Both the position numbers and the translations under genes were made by a program. The notes under the pieces were generated by a model. The model saw only the letters and a program-made list of their open reading frames with translations, ran no database searches and was not told the origin of the DNA. Below are positions 22,577-31,541 of a stretch of 64,000 nucleotides of DNA, piece after piece (the first letter of the stretch is position 1; every line of letters starts with the position of its first letter). The stretch comes from Choanephora cucurbitarum (Eukaryota; Mucoromycota; Mucoromycetes; Mucorales; Choanephoraceae): contig JAIWNI010000067.1 of NCBI GenBank assembly GCA_025331435.1, positions 62,001-126,000 on the forward strand, in the 5' to 3' direction.

Positions 22577-24940
22577 TTATGAGAAAACCCATCTTACTTC
22601 TTTCTTTTTCTTTGTTTGTTTGTCTTTGGCTTCATAAGCATCTAATTTCAATTGCATGGCTTCCAGACGTTGTCGCATCTCTTCTTTGGCTTGTTCTGCT
22701 TGGTCTAGTTGTTGCCTTAGTTCTCTGTTTTCACGCTCCAACTGTTGAAGGGCCGTTTGGATCTCTAGATCCTGTTGTTGTGCTTGATTGGCTGTGAACG
22801 ATTCAAACTCAAGCAACTGTTCAGCTGAAGGTCGTTGTTGAGGATCCAGATTCATCATCCAGAGAATCAAGACAGCCACATTAGGGTACAGTTTAGGAAA
22901 GCCATGAGGGAAGATACCTCGTTTTAGCTTATCTAAGGCATCAGCACGTTCCATGCCTGTGGTGAAAGGTTGAAATAGTTCAAACAGGATGATACCTAAT
23001 GAATAAATATCGACTTTTTCATCATAAATCTGAGCTGCCAATTGTTCTGGTGAAGCATACTATATAGTTTATTGTGAGTTATGAATCTCAACAGAAGACA
23101 ATAAAGACTTACAGTACGTGTACCCACACCCATGGTACGGGTACGCACAGGTTTAGGTCGACGTCTTGATGAAGTATGATCAGAAACAGGACCAATCTGA
23201 GGACTAGGCGGAGTAGAGGAGATGGGTGTAGGCACCAAGACAGATTCGCCTGTACCTTCATCATCCATAGCTTCTGCCGCTAGACCAAAATCACCAATCT
23301 TTGGTACCCAACTCTCTTCCCACCAGAAATGTAAAGTAGGCTCAAGGTCACTGACAGGATCAGAGACAGTGGAGAAAGAAATACCCGAGAGAGAAGGCAC
23401 GGAAGAAGAAGAGGAAGGCGGAGAAGAACAGGCAGAGACGGTGGGTTGATGTCTTTTGTGTTTATCGGTGGTATAGAGAAAGATGTTGCTTGGTTTCAGA
23501 TCGCGATGGATCAGGCCTTGTTCGTGAATATAGGCTGTACCCTGTAAGATCTGATAGAATATTTCCAGATTGCGCTTGGTCTCTACCAAGGGATCTAAAG
23601 AAGCCGTATCTTGAGCGTATTGTTTGTTTCTCAGCCGAATATAGTCATGCAGTGTTGTAGGACAGAGTTGCATCTGGATAAACAATGTCCATCCACCACT
23701 TGACTTCTTTTGTTGTCTTGTACGAGATCGATTTCGAGAACGGTGATTGGTGTAAGAAGAAGAAGTTGGATTGTCGTCATAATTACTGGTTGAGCCTTCT
23801 CCAAATTGGATCTGTGACATACCACTATAGTCGCATGAATAGTCACTGAAGGTAGGATCTCTACCATGAAAGACACTATCACTTTCATCTTCATAATCAT
23901 CTTCTTCAAAGTCATCCTCACTGTTTTTTTCATCAGAACGAATAGGCGATTCATCAAATTCTAGCCAAGAAGAGTAATAACGCACGACATTCTGATGTTC
24001 TAGACGAGCCAAATTCTTGATTTCTCGAAAGATACGTTCATACGGATTATCATCGGACTTCTTTTGTTCTTCCGCTTCGATATCATTTCCCAATCGAATT
24101 TTCTTGATGGCATAGTCAATTCCGTCTAGCTTATTACGGGCACGATAAGCACTGGCAAAACCGCCTTTGCCCAATAAATTCAATTCAACAAAATCAGTAT
24201 TGTAACGCGAATTCTGTACATTGAGATTCAAGAATTCATTGGGTTGCATTTCTCGTACTGATGAAGATGAAGAGGGAGACGATACCTGAAGAGGTGATTG
24301 AAGCAAAGGTGATTTAGCTAAAGGGGATTGAAGTAAAGGTGATTTAGATAAAGAAGGTGATTGAACTGAACAAGGCTTTTGGGAGAAATAGTCCATGGTA
24401 GATTGACTGGAAGGAGAGGATGCTATATCCTTCACCAACAGACGAGGCATAGGACTGTCAAATTCAAGCAAGTCTTGATTTCTTACAGTCTGTACAGCTG
24501 TATAAAATAGTTTGTGAAACGCTTGCTGAAAGGCCGAACGGACACTTGTCATTTCATCCATAAATTCAGCATCCATCATGCCTAAGGAGCGTAAGGTCTG
24601 ACAAATCAAAAAGAAGACTTTTCGGTTGGCATCTGGGGTATCACCATAAGCACTACAAAAGTGCTCAATCAGGGAAGCCAAAAGCATCTTTGTCTGGTAT
24701 CGTTTTGTTGAATCGGGTGTGGCTGATTCGAACACAGGAGGGTTTTCATCCAAAGGTGTTGTCAAGACAGTCAACTTATGAGGGGTATAAGAAGCTATCG
24801 TAGGCATGAGTTATTGTGTTGGCTAAAGAAGCTTTTTTTTTTTATTTACCTGAGTCCACTGTAGAATTTAGCCAGTGTGGACTCTGCTTTTGACTTTCCA
24901 AGAGTTCGTTACTTGAATCGTCATGAATTTGAAAAGACAT
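22577..24940 (-). CDS. HRI-like eIF2-alpha kinase (copy B)
   Basis: A second HRI/EIF2AK1-type kinase. Three exons (24940-24850, 24794-23113, 23059-22577) give 751 aa. The HRI N-terminal domain (MLLASLIEHFCSAYGD, FFLICQTLRSLG) covers about residues 65-135. A Ser/Pro segment repeats SPLLQSPL. The kinase starts with GKGGFASA at about 239-246 and the AIKK lysine at about 261. An acidic insert precedes [29 protein letters not shown] and GDFGLA, then GVGTRT|YASPEQ across the last intron. The C-terminal coiled coil is LERENRELRQQLDQAEQAK. Exon 1 (MSFQIHDDSS...) is joined because GACTCAG|GTAAAT and the acceptor GATAG keep frame; an unspliced start at 24807 is the alternative. The copy lacks the intron that copy A has after QLCP. 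Its stop is 17 bp from the kelch/BTB stop. Confidence 0.92.
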
Positions 24941-25108
24941 ACAACAGATAGATTTTTAGAAAAGTTTAAAAAAAAAAGAAGAAAAAAGTAAAAAAAAAAT
25001 ATGATTGGTATTTTTTATTTTAGTTTAAATGAGAAACAGGCCAAATATGGATTTCCAAAAAAAGTAATCTCAAATCACATTTGAGGCATGAAATCGTTCT
25101 ACGTAATT

Positions 25109-25843
25109 TTATGAATGTCTCTCATCTTCTTCAGTGTCTTCTTCAAACCCTTCATCTTCATAAGCACCTTCTAAGGAATCGTCGCTATCATATTCGTCTT
25201 CACTTGAGCCATCGTCATCTGGACTAGGCTGTCTTATTTCAGGATCCAACTGAAGCTGATTCATAGCCATTTCAAGATCATCGGCTAAGCTTTCTTGTGT
25301 CTTACTAGACCTTGTCACTTCTTCCATACGTTTTCTCATATTAGCCAATTTAATATCCTTTTGTTGTGATTCCTGTAATTTCATAGATTCTTCTAGACTC
25401 ATCATTTGAGCCACACGAGCCTTTTAAGAAATTATTATTTTTTTTTTTCTTAGTGAACCATTTTCTTGCTTACATCTTTGGCTGAATGAGCCCTTAGTAA
25501 ATTAGTGGACATGGGTGTCTGCTTGGATCTCTCTAGTGTTTGTTGTCGTATATTGACCTTATGATCATTAAGAGAAAGTTCAGATACTTTATCTGTCAAA
25601 CTCTGTTTCATCAACACTTCTAATTCAGCTAATTTTGCCTTTAATTTCGCTCCTCCATCTGGTAATTTCAGGTTACTGGGTTAAATAGCATTAGTTTTCT
25701 CTTTTAAAGAATAGAAAAATGCTTTGCTTAAGAAACCTTTACGGGTTATTTAACATGGCTTTTGTCTTTTCATATTGGTGTTGAAGATCATTAGTACTGA
25801 CTGGATCAGTCGATCGTTGTTTTGACTTTTTAATGCTATTCAT
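25109..25843 (-). CDS. Small acidic coiled-coil protein, possibly Gdown1/GRINL1A-like
   Basis: Three exons (25843-25743, 25675-25474, 25420-25109) give 204 aa in closed frame. The protein is highly charged and helical, with no signal or membrane segment. The N-terminal part contains NNPNLKLPDGGAKLKAKLAE, then ELSLNDHKVNIRQQTLE, a central coiled coil (MMSLEESMKLQESQQKDIKL) and an acidic C terminus (DDGSSEDEYDSDDSLEGAYEDEGFEEDTEEDE). The LPD-G-KL-AKL block faintly recalls the start of the Pol II-associated protein Gdown1/GRINL1A (POLR2M). That is a weak resemblance over about 20 residues and should not be taken as an assignment. Confidence 0.7.
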
Positions 25844-26040
25844 ATTATGTATAGAAAAAGAAGAAGAAAAAAAAAATATTCACTGCGCGTTTGAAAAGCT
25901 TTCTTCTGAGTTTTTATAGGTAAATTGACAACATTCTCAAGTATAGGCTTGAGTTACTTTAAACAGATAACAAAGACTACTTTTCTATTGAGTAACAGTC
26001 ATAGTGAGCAAGTGCTTTTCTTTTATTTTGTTTTTTCTGT

Positions 26041-27651
26041 TCAACAAGGAAACGTTTTCTTAAACAGTTCAAGACGCTTGACATCTTTGCACGTCAATTC
26101 TACTTTTCCTACATCCCTCTTGGATTTTTGTTCGTTGTATTCACTGGCATCAGCTTCACGCAACTGAAAGTTAAAAAACCTATAATACGTTTCGACTCCT
26201 GATCGTATCAAACAAATATAAACAGGTTCTTCATCGTTACCATGATGTTCGGTCAAGCAGAAGGAATCAAGCGAGAAAGAAGGCAGGTAAATGCTGTTGG
26301 CACTGTATGCGGAAACAAAGGTCGCTACATCTTTTAGATGAGGCGTGAAAGTAGTAAAGTGCTCCAGCTCATCTTGGCGGACGCGCTCGCTCAGTTCAAG
26401 TCGAGTGATAGGCAACTGAGGACCATTGTAGTATGCGACAACTCCAGTACAGAGTGTCTTTAATTGTCTACAGTGACTCAGAAGCTCGTAATGGCTACTT
26501 TTGATACATTTGAGGCTGAGTACGTCAAGGCTGCCCAAGAAGTTAGCTATGATCGATACAGTGTAGTCATAGTCTTGCAGGTAGGAGTCCATATCCAAAT
26601 CTAACTTGTCTGGCTTGGACTGATCATAGTTCAGCTCAAAGAAGTTTTCTTTAAAGCGTATAGACATTTCTCCTTGCCAGGGAACTGAAGCAAAAGAAGA
26701 AAACAAGTCCATCATGTAATGCCTGGCTTCTATCACAAGTCTTATTTTTCCATTGGATTTCACGAATCTTACTATGTGATCATCCGTAATCTCTGATAGA
26801 AAATCGAAATAAAAGTTGCGGTCGTCAGAACATCGATGACGAAGAAACAGAGTTCTTACATTGGGAAATTTGCGATAGACATAGCTCAGGTATGTCTCGG
26901 TGAGCCCATCTGAAATAAAGAACAGTTCTTCAACATGCGTGCTTGGCTTCATGTTCGTCAGAGTACTCGAGACAAGATCACCTGTGTTGAGAGTAACTTC
27001 AGTGGCATATGGGCATAGCGTAATGGCTTTATCCAACAGCTTCATGGAGATCTGTCCCTTAGACAGACATACTAAGCTCTTGGCTGCATTGAAGGGAGTC
27101 AGGTTTGTTATATCAAGGGGGCGTCGAGAGTGTTTAGAAGAGGGATCGAGTGTTAGGTCAAGCATTACATGTGAGAGTCTGTCTTGAAGTGCTACTGCTA
27201 GGGCCATGTAGCTAGGGCTGATGCGCCTCTGTTGGTATGGAAGCAAGACTTCAAAGCATTCTATCGAATGAAGGTGCTTCCAATAACCAAGTTGAATGTT
27301 TTGTAAAACAATTTCATATAGATTTGGCTGATCCTTTTCAGTTTCGATAGATGTCAAATTAGGCGTCAACTTGGCCAACTTGAGATATTCTCGAGCGTCT
27401 TCTTTCGTTGTTACTGTGTATATCTTTACTTTGATCTTTTTCACTACTTCTCCCAGATTGGGTGACCTGAGAAGTACATCAATCAATCCGTCTATTTTAC
27501 CGTCCTTCTTTATATGGACGGTACTGAACATGGTTTGTATTGCTACTTCTCTCCATTGTTTGCATACGCAACTGTATGGAGCCCTATTCCATGTATACAA
27601 GTAGTTGAAGATTATCTGCTGTATCTCAGAAGGTAAGTTGTTAGCCAACAT
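26041..27651 (-). CDS. F-box protein
   Basis: An intronless 536-aa protein. Residues about 4-45 are an F-box (NLPSEIQQIIFNYLYTW...CVCKQWREVA), which binds Skp1 in SCF ubiquitin ligases. The rest has leucine-rich-repeat-like segments (LSLKCIKSSHYELLSHCRQLKTL; RKFPNVRTLFLRHR) that would select substrate. Single-exon F-box/LRR genes are a large, fast-evolving family in Mucorales. The promoter side (beyond 27651) directly faces the perfect inverted repeat at 27775-28149. The substrate cannot be guessed. Confidence 0.85.
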   Translation of the reverse strand: MLANNLPSEIQQIIFNYLYTWNRAPYSCVCKQWREVAIQTMFSTVHIKKDGKIDGLIDVLLRSPNLGEVVKKIKVKIYTVTTKEDAREYLKLAKLTPNLTSIETEKDQPNLYEIVLQNIQLGYWKHLHSIECFEVLLPYQQRRISPSYMALAVALQDRLSHVMLDLTLDPSSKHSRRPLDITNLTPFNAAKSLVCLSKGQISMKLLDKAITLCPYATEVTLNTGDLVSSTLTNMKPSTHVEELFFISDGLTETYLSYVYRKFPNVRTLFLRHRCSDDRNFYFDFLSEITDDHIVRFVKSNGKIRLVIEARHYMMDLFSSFASVPWQGEMSIRFKENFFELNYDQSKPDKLDLDMDSYLQDYDYTVSIIANFLGSLDVLSLKCIKSSHYELLSHCRQLKTLCTGVVAYYNGPQLPITRLELSERVRQDELEHFTTFTPHLKDVATFVSAYSANSIYLPSFSLDSFCLTEHHGNDEEPVYICLIRSGVETYYRFFNFQLREADASEYNEQKSKRDVGKVELTCKDVKRLELFKKTFPC

Positions 27652-27774
27652 TTTCTGAATAAAAGAAAGATGAAGAGATGTAAACTCAGTGTTCCTAGGT
27701 TATCTGGAAGGAAAAAAAAACTTTGCAAAAAGTCACGTTTTTTAGGCACAAAACATAAGAGAACTTTAGAAACC

Positions 27775-28149
27775 GTCAGCCGCAAAAGAGGCTATTGCGC
27801 AGAGAGGCAGCAACAAGACATGCAAGCTAGCAGAAATATGTGGATCTTCCTAGGGATGGCGTCCAGAACGCGGCAAGCTAAGGTGTATATAGAGATAGCG
27901 GATTCAGTGAGGAGAACACCTTGTTTTGGGAAAAAGAAGGTGTGTCAAGACATTGTCCAAACCAAAACAATTGGAAACATATACTGGAAGAAAACTCTGA
28001 ATCAAGGTTCTCCTCACTGAATCCGCTATCTCTATATACACCTTAGCTTGCCGCGTTCTGGACGCCATCCCTAGGAAGATCCACATATTTCTGCTAGCTT
28101 GCATGTCTTGTTGCTGCCTCTCTGCGCAATAGCCTCTTTTGCGGCTGAC
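27775..28149. repeat. Perfect 143-bp inverted repeat with 89-bp loop
   Basis: The left arm 27775-27917 and right arm 28007-28149 are exact reverse complements over all 143 positions, read base by base (left begins GTCAGCCGCAAAAGAGG, right ends CCTCTTTTGCGGCTGAC). The spacer is 27918-28006. The right arm reads on in frame with the broken LINE-like sequence that follows, so the left arm looks like an inverted duplicate of that sequence. Transcription through it would give a long perfect RNA stem. No terminal duplication was seen that would mark it as a simple foldback transposon. Confidence 0.95.
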
Positions 28150-28830
28150 AGCTACAAATCATCGTCATCCATTGCTCGATCACCCGTATCAAATCTGTAT
28201 GCCTTTACCCGCAGGCTACTACTTAACGCCGATATCTGATTTTCCTGGATCTGCTCCAACTTTACATTGCTTTCGAAAGTTTCACGCAGCAATGGCTTTA
28301 GGCAGATGTATCTTGAAACCTTTCTTTCTGTGGTGCGCACAGTTATTTGAGCGTTCATGATCCTGTTTGTATTCCTGCCATCACTCAGTCTTTACAGTTC
28401 ACTGCCTTTCGAGTCACTTGAGGCTTCCTTTGGACAACAGTACTTTGTCTACCAGCTCTACTTTCGGCCAATACCTTTGGACAAACGTTCGTTTCTATCA
28501 CTTTTCAGCGTACTGTGTTTTAATGATCTTGTACCAGGCCCGCTTGAAACCTGTTTTAGAGAATGTTTTTGTGTGCAGTGTGACGAAGCGTCGTATTTCG
28601 TTTGCACATTGCCACGTGCCAATTCCTCATTCGCTTGTTGCCTGAAAAATGCCCTATTGCTTTTTGCCTCCTCTTTAATGATGCAGAGGATACCTACTAC
28701 TCATTTTTTTCCGTTGTCCTGGAAAGTTTGTCTTCTGGAAGCACCTTTTCCAAGAATTCCTCTGGCCAGACACAACAACCGATTCCATTTACATTGCTTT
28801 AAAGACGTTGAACTTTAGGGGGATTCGTAG
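28150..28830 (+). pseudogene. Degenerate LINE (non-LTR retrotransposon) 3' end, probable
   Basis: One reading frame running from the right arm of the inverted repeat through about 28830 is broken by stops but keeps a pattern resembling the C-terminal zinc-binding segment of LINE reverse transcriptases. It contains LWTNVRFYHFS, QARLKPVLENVFVC, ISFAHCHVPIP and then CRGYLLLIFFRCPGKFVFW followed by KHLFQEFLWPDTTTDSI. The F-x-CP-x-K-x-x-x-W core is the best clue. No intact RT or endonuclease is present. The call rests on motif resemblance only. Confidence 0.45.
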
Positions 28831-28885
28831 TCAACCTGGCTACCCTCTCTCAGATATGGAAAGCATATGTTTCATGATCTGCTCT

Positions 28886-29290
28886 TCACGTCATTAAATT
28901 CATCATCCAGCGCCAATAAGACAAGTCAATGTTGGCCTAAACCATCACTCCTCCTTTACTCAATTTTGTAGTAGGCACGGTGAGTTTTTCCTTGCATCGC
29001 TTACCTATACGATGAAGAACTTTGGTACCACCATCAGCCACCTAAACTGTATATCCGGGCTCATCAGACCAGATGACTCCAGTCCATTGATCTGGCGTCC
29101 AATGCAAGTGCTCCTTTGTCCATTAAAGATGGTGTATCTACCGAGCGTCTATCAGAGCAGGTTTATGTGCTGCATAGTACGATTTGAACTCAAGATCGCG
29201 AAGATAAGACACAACGGTGTCTCTATATACATTAATGCTGCTAGGTTTCAATTTCTCTTTAGCTTGCTGAATGCTCATAATTGGATTACG
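28886..29290 (-). pseudogene. Broken Tc1/mariner transposase (remnant 1)
   Basis: A 135-codon stretch reads in one frame with five internal stops plus a terminal one. It keeps Tc1-type landmarks in order: a helix-turn-helix stretch (NPIMSIQQAKEKL..VYRDTVVSYLRDLEF), YYAAHKPAL, WTKEHLHWTPDQW, the first catalytic Asp in VIWSDEP, DGGTKVLHRIGKR, and the glycine-rich VPTTKLSKGGVMVW. The second Asp and the Glu are missing, so it is truncated and inactive. It differs in sequence and orientation from the element at 29340-30221. Confidence 0.78.
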
Positions 29291-29339
29291 TTCGAGTTAT
29301 CTTAAACATCTAAAGCTTTCTCATGAAAGCGCTTACTTA

Positions 29340-30221
29340 CAATGTGAACGGAAATAAGCTGCGGATTTACAAACTCCGTGATTTGAACTGAAATAGGTGG
29401 AACCTCGTCCCCTTTTATTTTTTCGACACATTACAATATAAATATCATTATACTTATCTACTACTTTTTGTTCTTTGGTTTTATTCTAATTATCAAAGTT
29501 TACCACTACCAAGGAACTACAAAAAAAAGTGTGTTATCATTATTTTATTTTTAACACACATATAAATAAAGCTTCCATATAATAAAACCCAAAGCAATTA
29601 TAAGTCACGTCCAAATATTTCAGAACACGTAACCCATTGTTGTTCTGTTGGTCTTCTTTTCACTCTTTTCTTAAAAAGCATACTAAAAAAAGCACTTCTT
29701 CAGCTATTCCCGTATGCATAAAAGACTTCTTTCTCACACTGATTTGAACGCGTTTGAGACAAGTGTTCGTCGTCAACCTACTCAATTAATTAGGGCTCAA
29801 CATCGTCACTTTTTGAGTTCTGACAACAAGGTCTCTTTATCCACTTTTCGAGTAACTTTGGGTCGTATGAACTTCGCAACAAAAAAAAACCAGCTCTGAA
29901 GCCCAGACATAAAGACTCACGTTTGGCTTGGGTTAAAGAAAGGCTTAATTAGACAAAAGATGACTGGAACAAGGTAGTTTGGTCTGATTAGGCCAAGCTC
30001 ACTTTGAAGAATGCTAGTGCTGAAACTAGAACAATCAGAAAGAATGGAGGAAGGTACATCAAGAGCACCCACATGTCTGGTTTGGGTTCTGTGATGGCAT
30101 CAGGATGCTTTTATGCAAAGGTATTAGCTCTCTTCTGGTACAACTCCATTAATGCACAACATGGTGTAAGGTACTCATTGAATTTAATTTTCAAATCCGC
30201 AGCTTATTTTAGTTCACACTG
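29340..30221 (+). mobile_element. 882-bp degenerate Tc1/mariner element with TIRs and TA duplication
   Basis: The left end CAATGTGAACGGAAATAAGC and the reverse complement of the right end CAGTGTGAACTAAAATAAGC match at 26 of the first 29 positions (continuing TGCGGATTT in both). The element is flanked by TA at 29338-29339 and 30222-30223, the target duplication expected for Tc1/mariner. The same flanking sequence without insertion, carrying a single TA, exists in reverse at 30941-31022, so this is a true insertion with a known empty site. Its size is below the usual 1.3 kb or more and the transposase lacks its C-terminal catalytic part, so it is internally deleted and non-autonomous. Confidence 0.82.
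29714..30170 (+). pseudogene. Broken Tc1-type transposase inside the 882-bp element
   Basis: It reads MHKRLLSHTDLNAFETSVRR..PTQLIRAQHRHFLS.., then stops and a frame change. It continues VVWSD(stop)AKLTLKNASAETRTIRK, GGRYIKSTHMSGLGSVMASG and CF, which corresponds to the WSDEA..GGSVMVWGCF core of Tc1-family DDE transposases. A stop replaces the Glu after WSD, and MVWGCF has become MASGCF. The second Asp and final catalytic residue are absent. It runs toward the right TIR. Confidence 0.65.
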
Positions 30222-30284
30222 TATGAACATCCATTCATTAGAAGAGTGCTGCTTTACGTATTGGTTCAGTATGCGAGGCTTCTT
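30222..30284 (-). repeat. Interrupted antisense copy of a segment of the 30.4-31.4 kb gene
   Basis: The reverse complement of this stretch, continued across the inserted element into 29339-29300, matches 30941-31022 nearly base for base (one clear substitution and one indel in the core). On the minus strand it would encode KKPRILNQYVKQHSSNEWMF then SKRFHEKAL, against KPRILNQYIKQHSSNEWMF and SKRFHEQGL at the other copy. It is a diverged, inverted paralogous fragment split by the transposon. Confidence 0.8.
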
Positions 30285-30411
30285 GATCAGTGTTAGAATT
30301 TTGTACGAGTTAGATCCATTACACAAAAAAGGGAGAAGAGTGTACGCAAGAACTGGTACACGAACTCTTTTTTTTTATACTAGTCGCCTTCTTTGCTTCT
30401 GTTTCTCTACT

Positions 30412-31370
30412 ATGCAGTTTAACGATCTTCCGGACGAAACACTTTTTTCCAAAGACAATCTGAGCCATCTTGTTGTTTCAGATGTATGCAGATTGTTTGA
30501 TCCAACGCAATATGCATTACAAAAAGACTCGCGCCAACACCGTGTTGACACAATTGAAAAGGCCAATGAAGCAGTATCCTTTGCAGCTGAATTCCTAGAA
30601 TCAGTTGTTATGATGGACAACCATTGGTTTTTTGTCACTAGCTTCTGTATGTTCGTTCATGAGAAACATGTCGATGATTGTGCAGACAAATCTGCTGTAG
30701 GATTGCAACGAGATCCAGTGATGTTTATGCGCAAAAAGACTAGAATGGGCAATGACTTTTTTGAGCTCACATTGAGATTCTCTAATGTTGAACTGCTGTT
30801 TACCTCTAGCTTTTTTTTAGTCATGTAAACAGTTCACATTTTGATGCCTTCTTTGGATCTTCAATTCAACGTCTGCCAAAAAGCATTACCGAAACTTATT
30901 GCACCGTCTCAACAAAGCTAATATTCGCAGTCTTTTTACTAAGAAAGCCTCGCATACTGAACCAATACATAAAGCAGCACTCTTCTAATGAATGGATGTT
31001 CATAAGTAAGCGCTTTCATGAGCAAGGGCTTTCACCTGTTCATCCTTTATATTTTAGTAGCAAGAACAAAGCTCAAGAGGCAGCATCTTTGTTATTGAAA
31101 ACCTTAGTAGAGGGGAATGAGAACAAAGATATGCTAAAGACCGCAAAGGCTAATGTGGATGCAATAAGCAGAGTAAATACTGGTTCTTTGAAGCTATTGA
31201 AGATATATCTTGACAAAGCAAACAAGGATCAAAAGTTTCTGTTTGAGCCTTTGGACAAAAAGCAATTGAAAAAAGATATGGTACAGTTGTATGAAACAAT
31301 CCTTTCTGGACCATTAAGAAGAGCAAATGGAGCTTTGGCGAAAGCAAGCAGTAGTTCTACAAAAAAATAA
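30412..31370 (+). pseudogene. Unrecognised gene broken by one frameshift
   Basis: The first frame, ATG 30412 to about 30818, encodes MQFNDLPDETLFSKDNLSHL..., and a second frame, about 30819 to the stop at 31370, encodes SHVNSSHFDAFFGSSIQRLP...KASSSSTKK. The switch falls exactly at a run of eight T (30811-30818); nine would make one frame of about 319 codons. The GT-AG alternative there would be a 23-nt intron, too short. Coding character is good on both sides. I recognise no domain. The segment 30941-31022 is present again in inverse orientation upstream, so this may be an element-borne or repeated gene. A sequencing error in the T run is possible. Confidence 0.55.
30941..31022 (+). repeat. 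Uninterrupted copy (empty site) of the inverted segment
   Basis: This part of the frameshifted gene contains CATAAGTAAGCGCTTTCATG with a single TA at 31003-31004. The inverted copy has the 882-bp Tc1/mariner element inserted at that same TA, with the dinucleotide duplicated. It lies about 0.7 kb from the interrupted copy. Confidence 0.8.
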
Positions 31371-31541
31371 AATGAACTAAGGAAAAATACATATACCATG
31401 ACACACCCTATTCATACCTGAGTTTCAGCATACTATATAAGCTCTATATACCACTACCCTTACTTCACACGTATATGAGATTTTTGAGAGTTACTTCATT
31501 CTTCTTTTCTGTTCTTTCTTTAAGGAACTGTCCCCTTTTTT

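Noticed and set aside
24797..24807. Unspliced start of HRI-like kinase B at 24807
   Set aside because: A short first exon from 24940 joins in frame through consensus splice sites and parallels the exon layout of copy A; kept only as an alternative.
27670..28104. Overlapping frames on both strands near 27.7-28.1 kb with the same peptide
   Set aside because: The identical peptide on both strands is simply the two arms of the perfect inverted repeat; no gene.
30004..30828. A 274-codon open frame that could pass as one gene
   Set aside because: It is a chance fusion: transposase debris, the right TIR, an inverted-repeat arm and the first part of the frameshifted gene happen to lack stops. The boundaries match the element ends exactly.
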